The position numbers were made by a program, and so were the translations under genes. A stretch of 40,809 bases of DNA, from the NCBI GenBank assembly GCA_030537155.1, contig JAUNOH010000011.1, positions 1-40,809 on the forward strand, read 5' to 3'. The stretch comes from Bacillota bacterium. GTDB lineage: Bacteria; Bacillota_I; Bacilli_A; RFN20; CAG-826. Below the pieces are notes generated by a model. It searched no databases. It was not told the DNA's origin and worked only from the letters and a program-made list of their open reading frames with translations. This document shows positions 40,728 through 40,809 of this stretch, piece after piece (within the stretch, counting starts at the first letter, position 1; every line of letters starts with the position of its first letter).

Positions 40728-40809
40728 CTAACGTCTCACCCCAATCCTCTTCCTTATCCCGGCCACGATGAGGTGGACGGCCATCAGGAAGACGATGGTT
40801 GTGACGAGG
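40728..40809 (-). CDS. C-terminal end of a membrane protein gene, cut by the window edge
   Basis: The last 26 codons of a minus-strand gene are visible: LVTTIVFLMAVHLIVAGIR followed by KRIGVRR and a TAG stop. A hydrophobic helix with a basic tail suggests a membrane protein ending in the cytoplasm. The rest lies beyond the window, so no family can be given. Confidence 0.5.
   Translation of the reverse strand, partial: LVTTIVFLMAVHLIVAGIRKRIGVRR

Noticed and set aside
1..40809. UGA read as tryptophan, as in Mycoplasma
   Set aside because: Many genes end at UGA in sensible places (Fur, ABC ATPase, TrkA) and the tRNA-Trp has CCA, not TCA.

Overview
The window looks like chromosomal DNA of an anaerobic, low-complexity Firmicute on the Bacilli/Mollicutes side, probably an uncultured gut lineage. 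Pointers are a T-box leader, PadR/HAAS-DUF1700, DegV, YqeY, a CpoA/LafB-type glycolipid glycosyltransferase, an NfnSL electron-bifurcating pair, several lipoproteins with serine-rich linkers, and TATAAT-type promoters. UGA is used as a normal stop and the only tRNA (Trp) has a CCA anticodon, so the standard code applies. The lineage is inferred from gene content, not from a marker-gene search.

Layout. 1-5.7 kb: a lipoprotein of unknown function, a frameshifted S41 peptidase lipoprotein, a DUF1295 membrane protein, a PadR regulator with its HAAS/DUF1700 partner, and a Sel1-repeat protein. 5.7-9.5 kb is an accessory patch: a DUF4143-type AAA ATPase, short repeats, a C-terminal wHTH remnant, a 21-bp-phased repeat array, a membrane XRE regulator and a DinJ/YafQ toxin-antitoxin pair. 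9.5-13.1 kb: tRNA-Trp, YqeY, and a Trk potassium system whose TrkA is split in two genes. 13.1-17.4 kb: a minus-strand zinc/manganese uptake cluster (SBP, ATPase, permease) followed by a sirtuin and a DUF5662 protein, with a divergent Fur-family regulator and a dyad operator between. 17.4-20.6 kb: tandem M6 metalloprotease lipoproteins. 20.6-24.2 kb: a ferredoxin-like aldo/keto reductase-family protein and NfnL/NfnS. 24.3-29.5 kb: a second DUF4143 ATPase behind twin long palindromes, a small membrane protein, cysteine synthase, nitroreductase and a 5'-nucleotidase lipoprotein. 29.5-34.5 kb: a T-box leader, a three-gene amino-acid ABC transporter and a GH3 glycosidase. 34.6-37.5 kb: a two-gene operon for large exported surface proteins, more AT-rich than its surroundings. 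37.6-40.8 kb: TetR, a divergent glycolipid glycosyltransferase, a tiny hydrophobic toxin-like peptide module, DegV, and the end of another gene.

How it fits together. Much of the window is cell-surface biology: nutrient import (zinc/manganese, potassium, amino acids), surface lipoprotein hydrolases (S41, two M6, 5'-nucleotidase), glycolipid synthesis and exported proteins, plus redox metabolism of an anaerobe. Regulatory logic is readable in several places: the T-box for the amino-acid importer, a Fur/Zur-type dyad for the metal importer, an inverted repeat in front of padR, and a dyad in the toxin-antitoxin promoter.

Most worth a second look are the paired 38-bp palindromes in front of the 24.3 kb ATPase, the two-peptide hydrophobic module at 39.4-39.6 kb, the sirtuin/DUF5662 pair tied to metal uptake, the four GCAAGCA boxes at exactly 21-bp spacing, and a set of genes whose -10 box sits only 6-10 nt before the start codon with no Shine-Dalgarno sequence, suggesting leaderless mRNAs.
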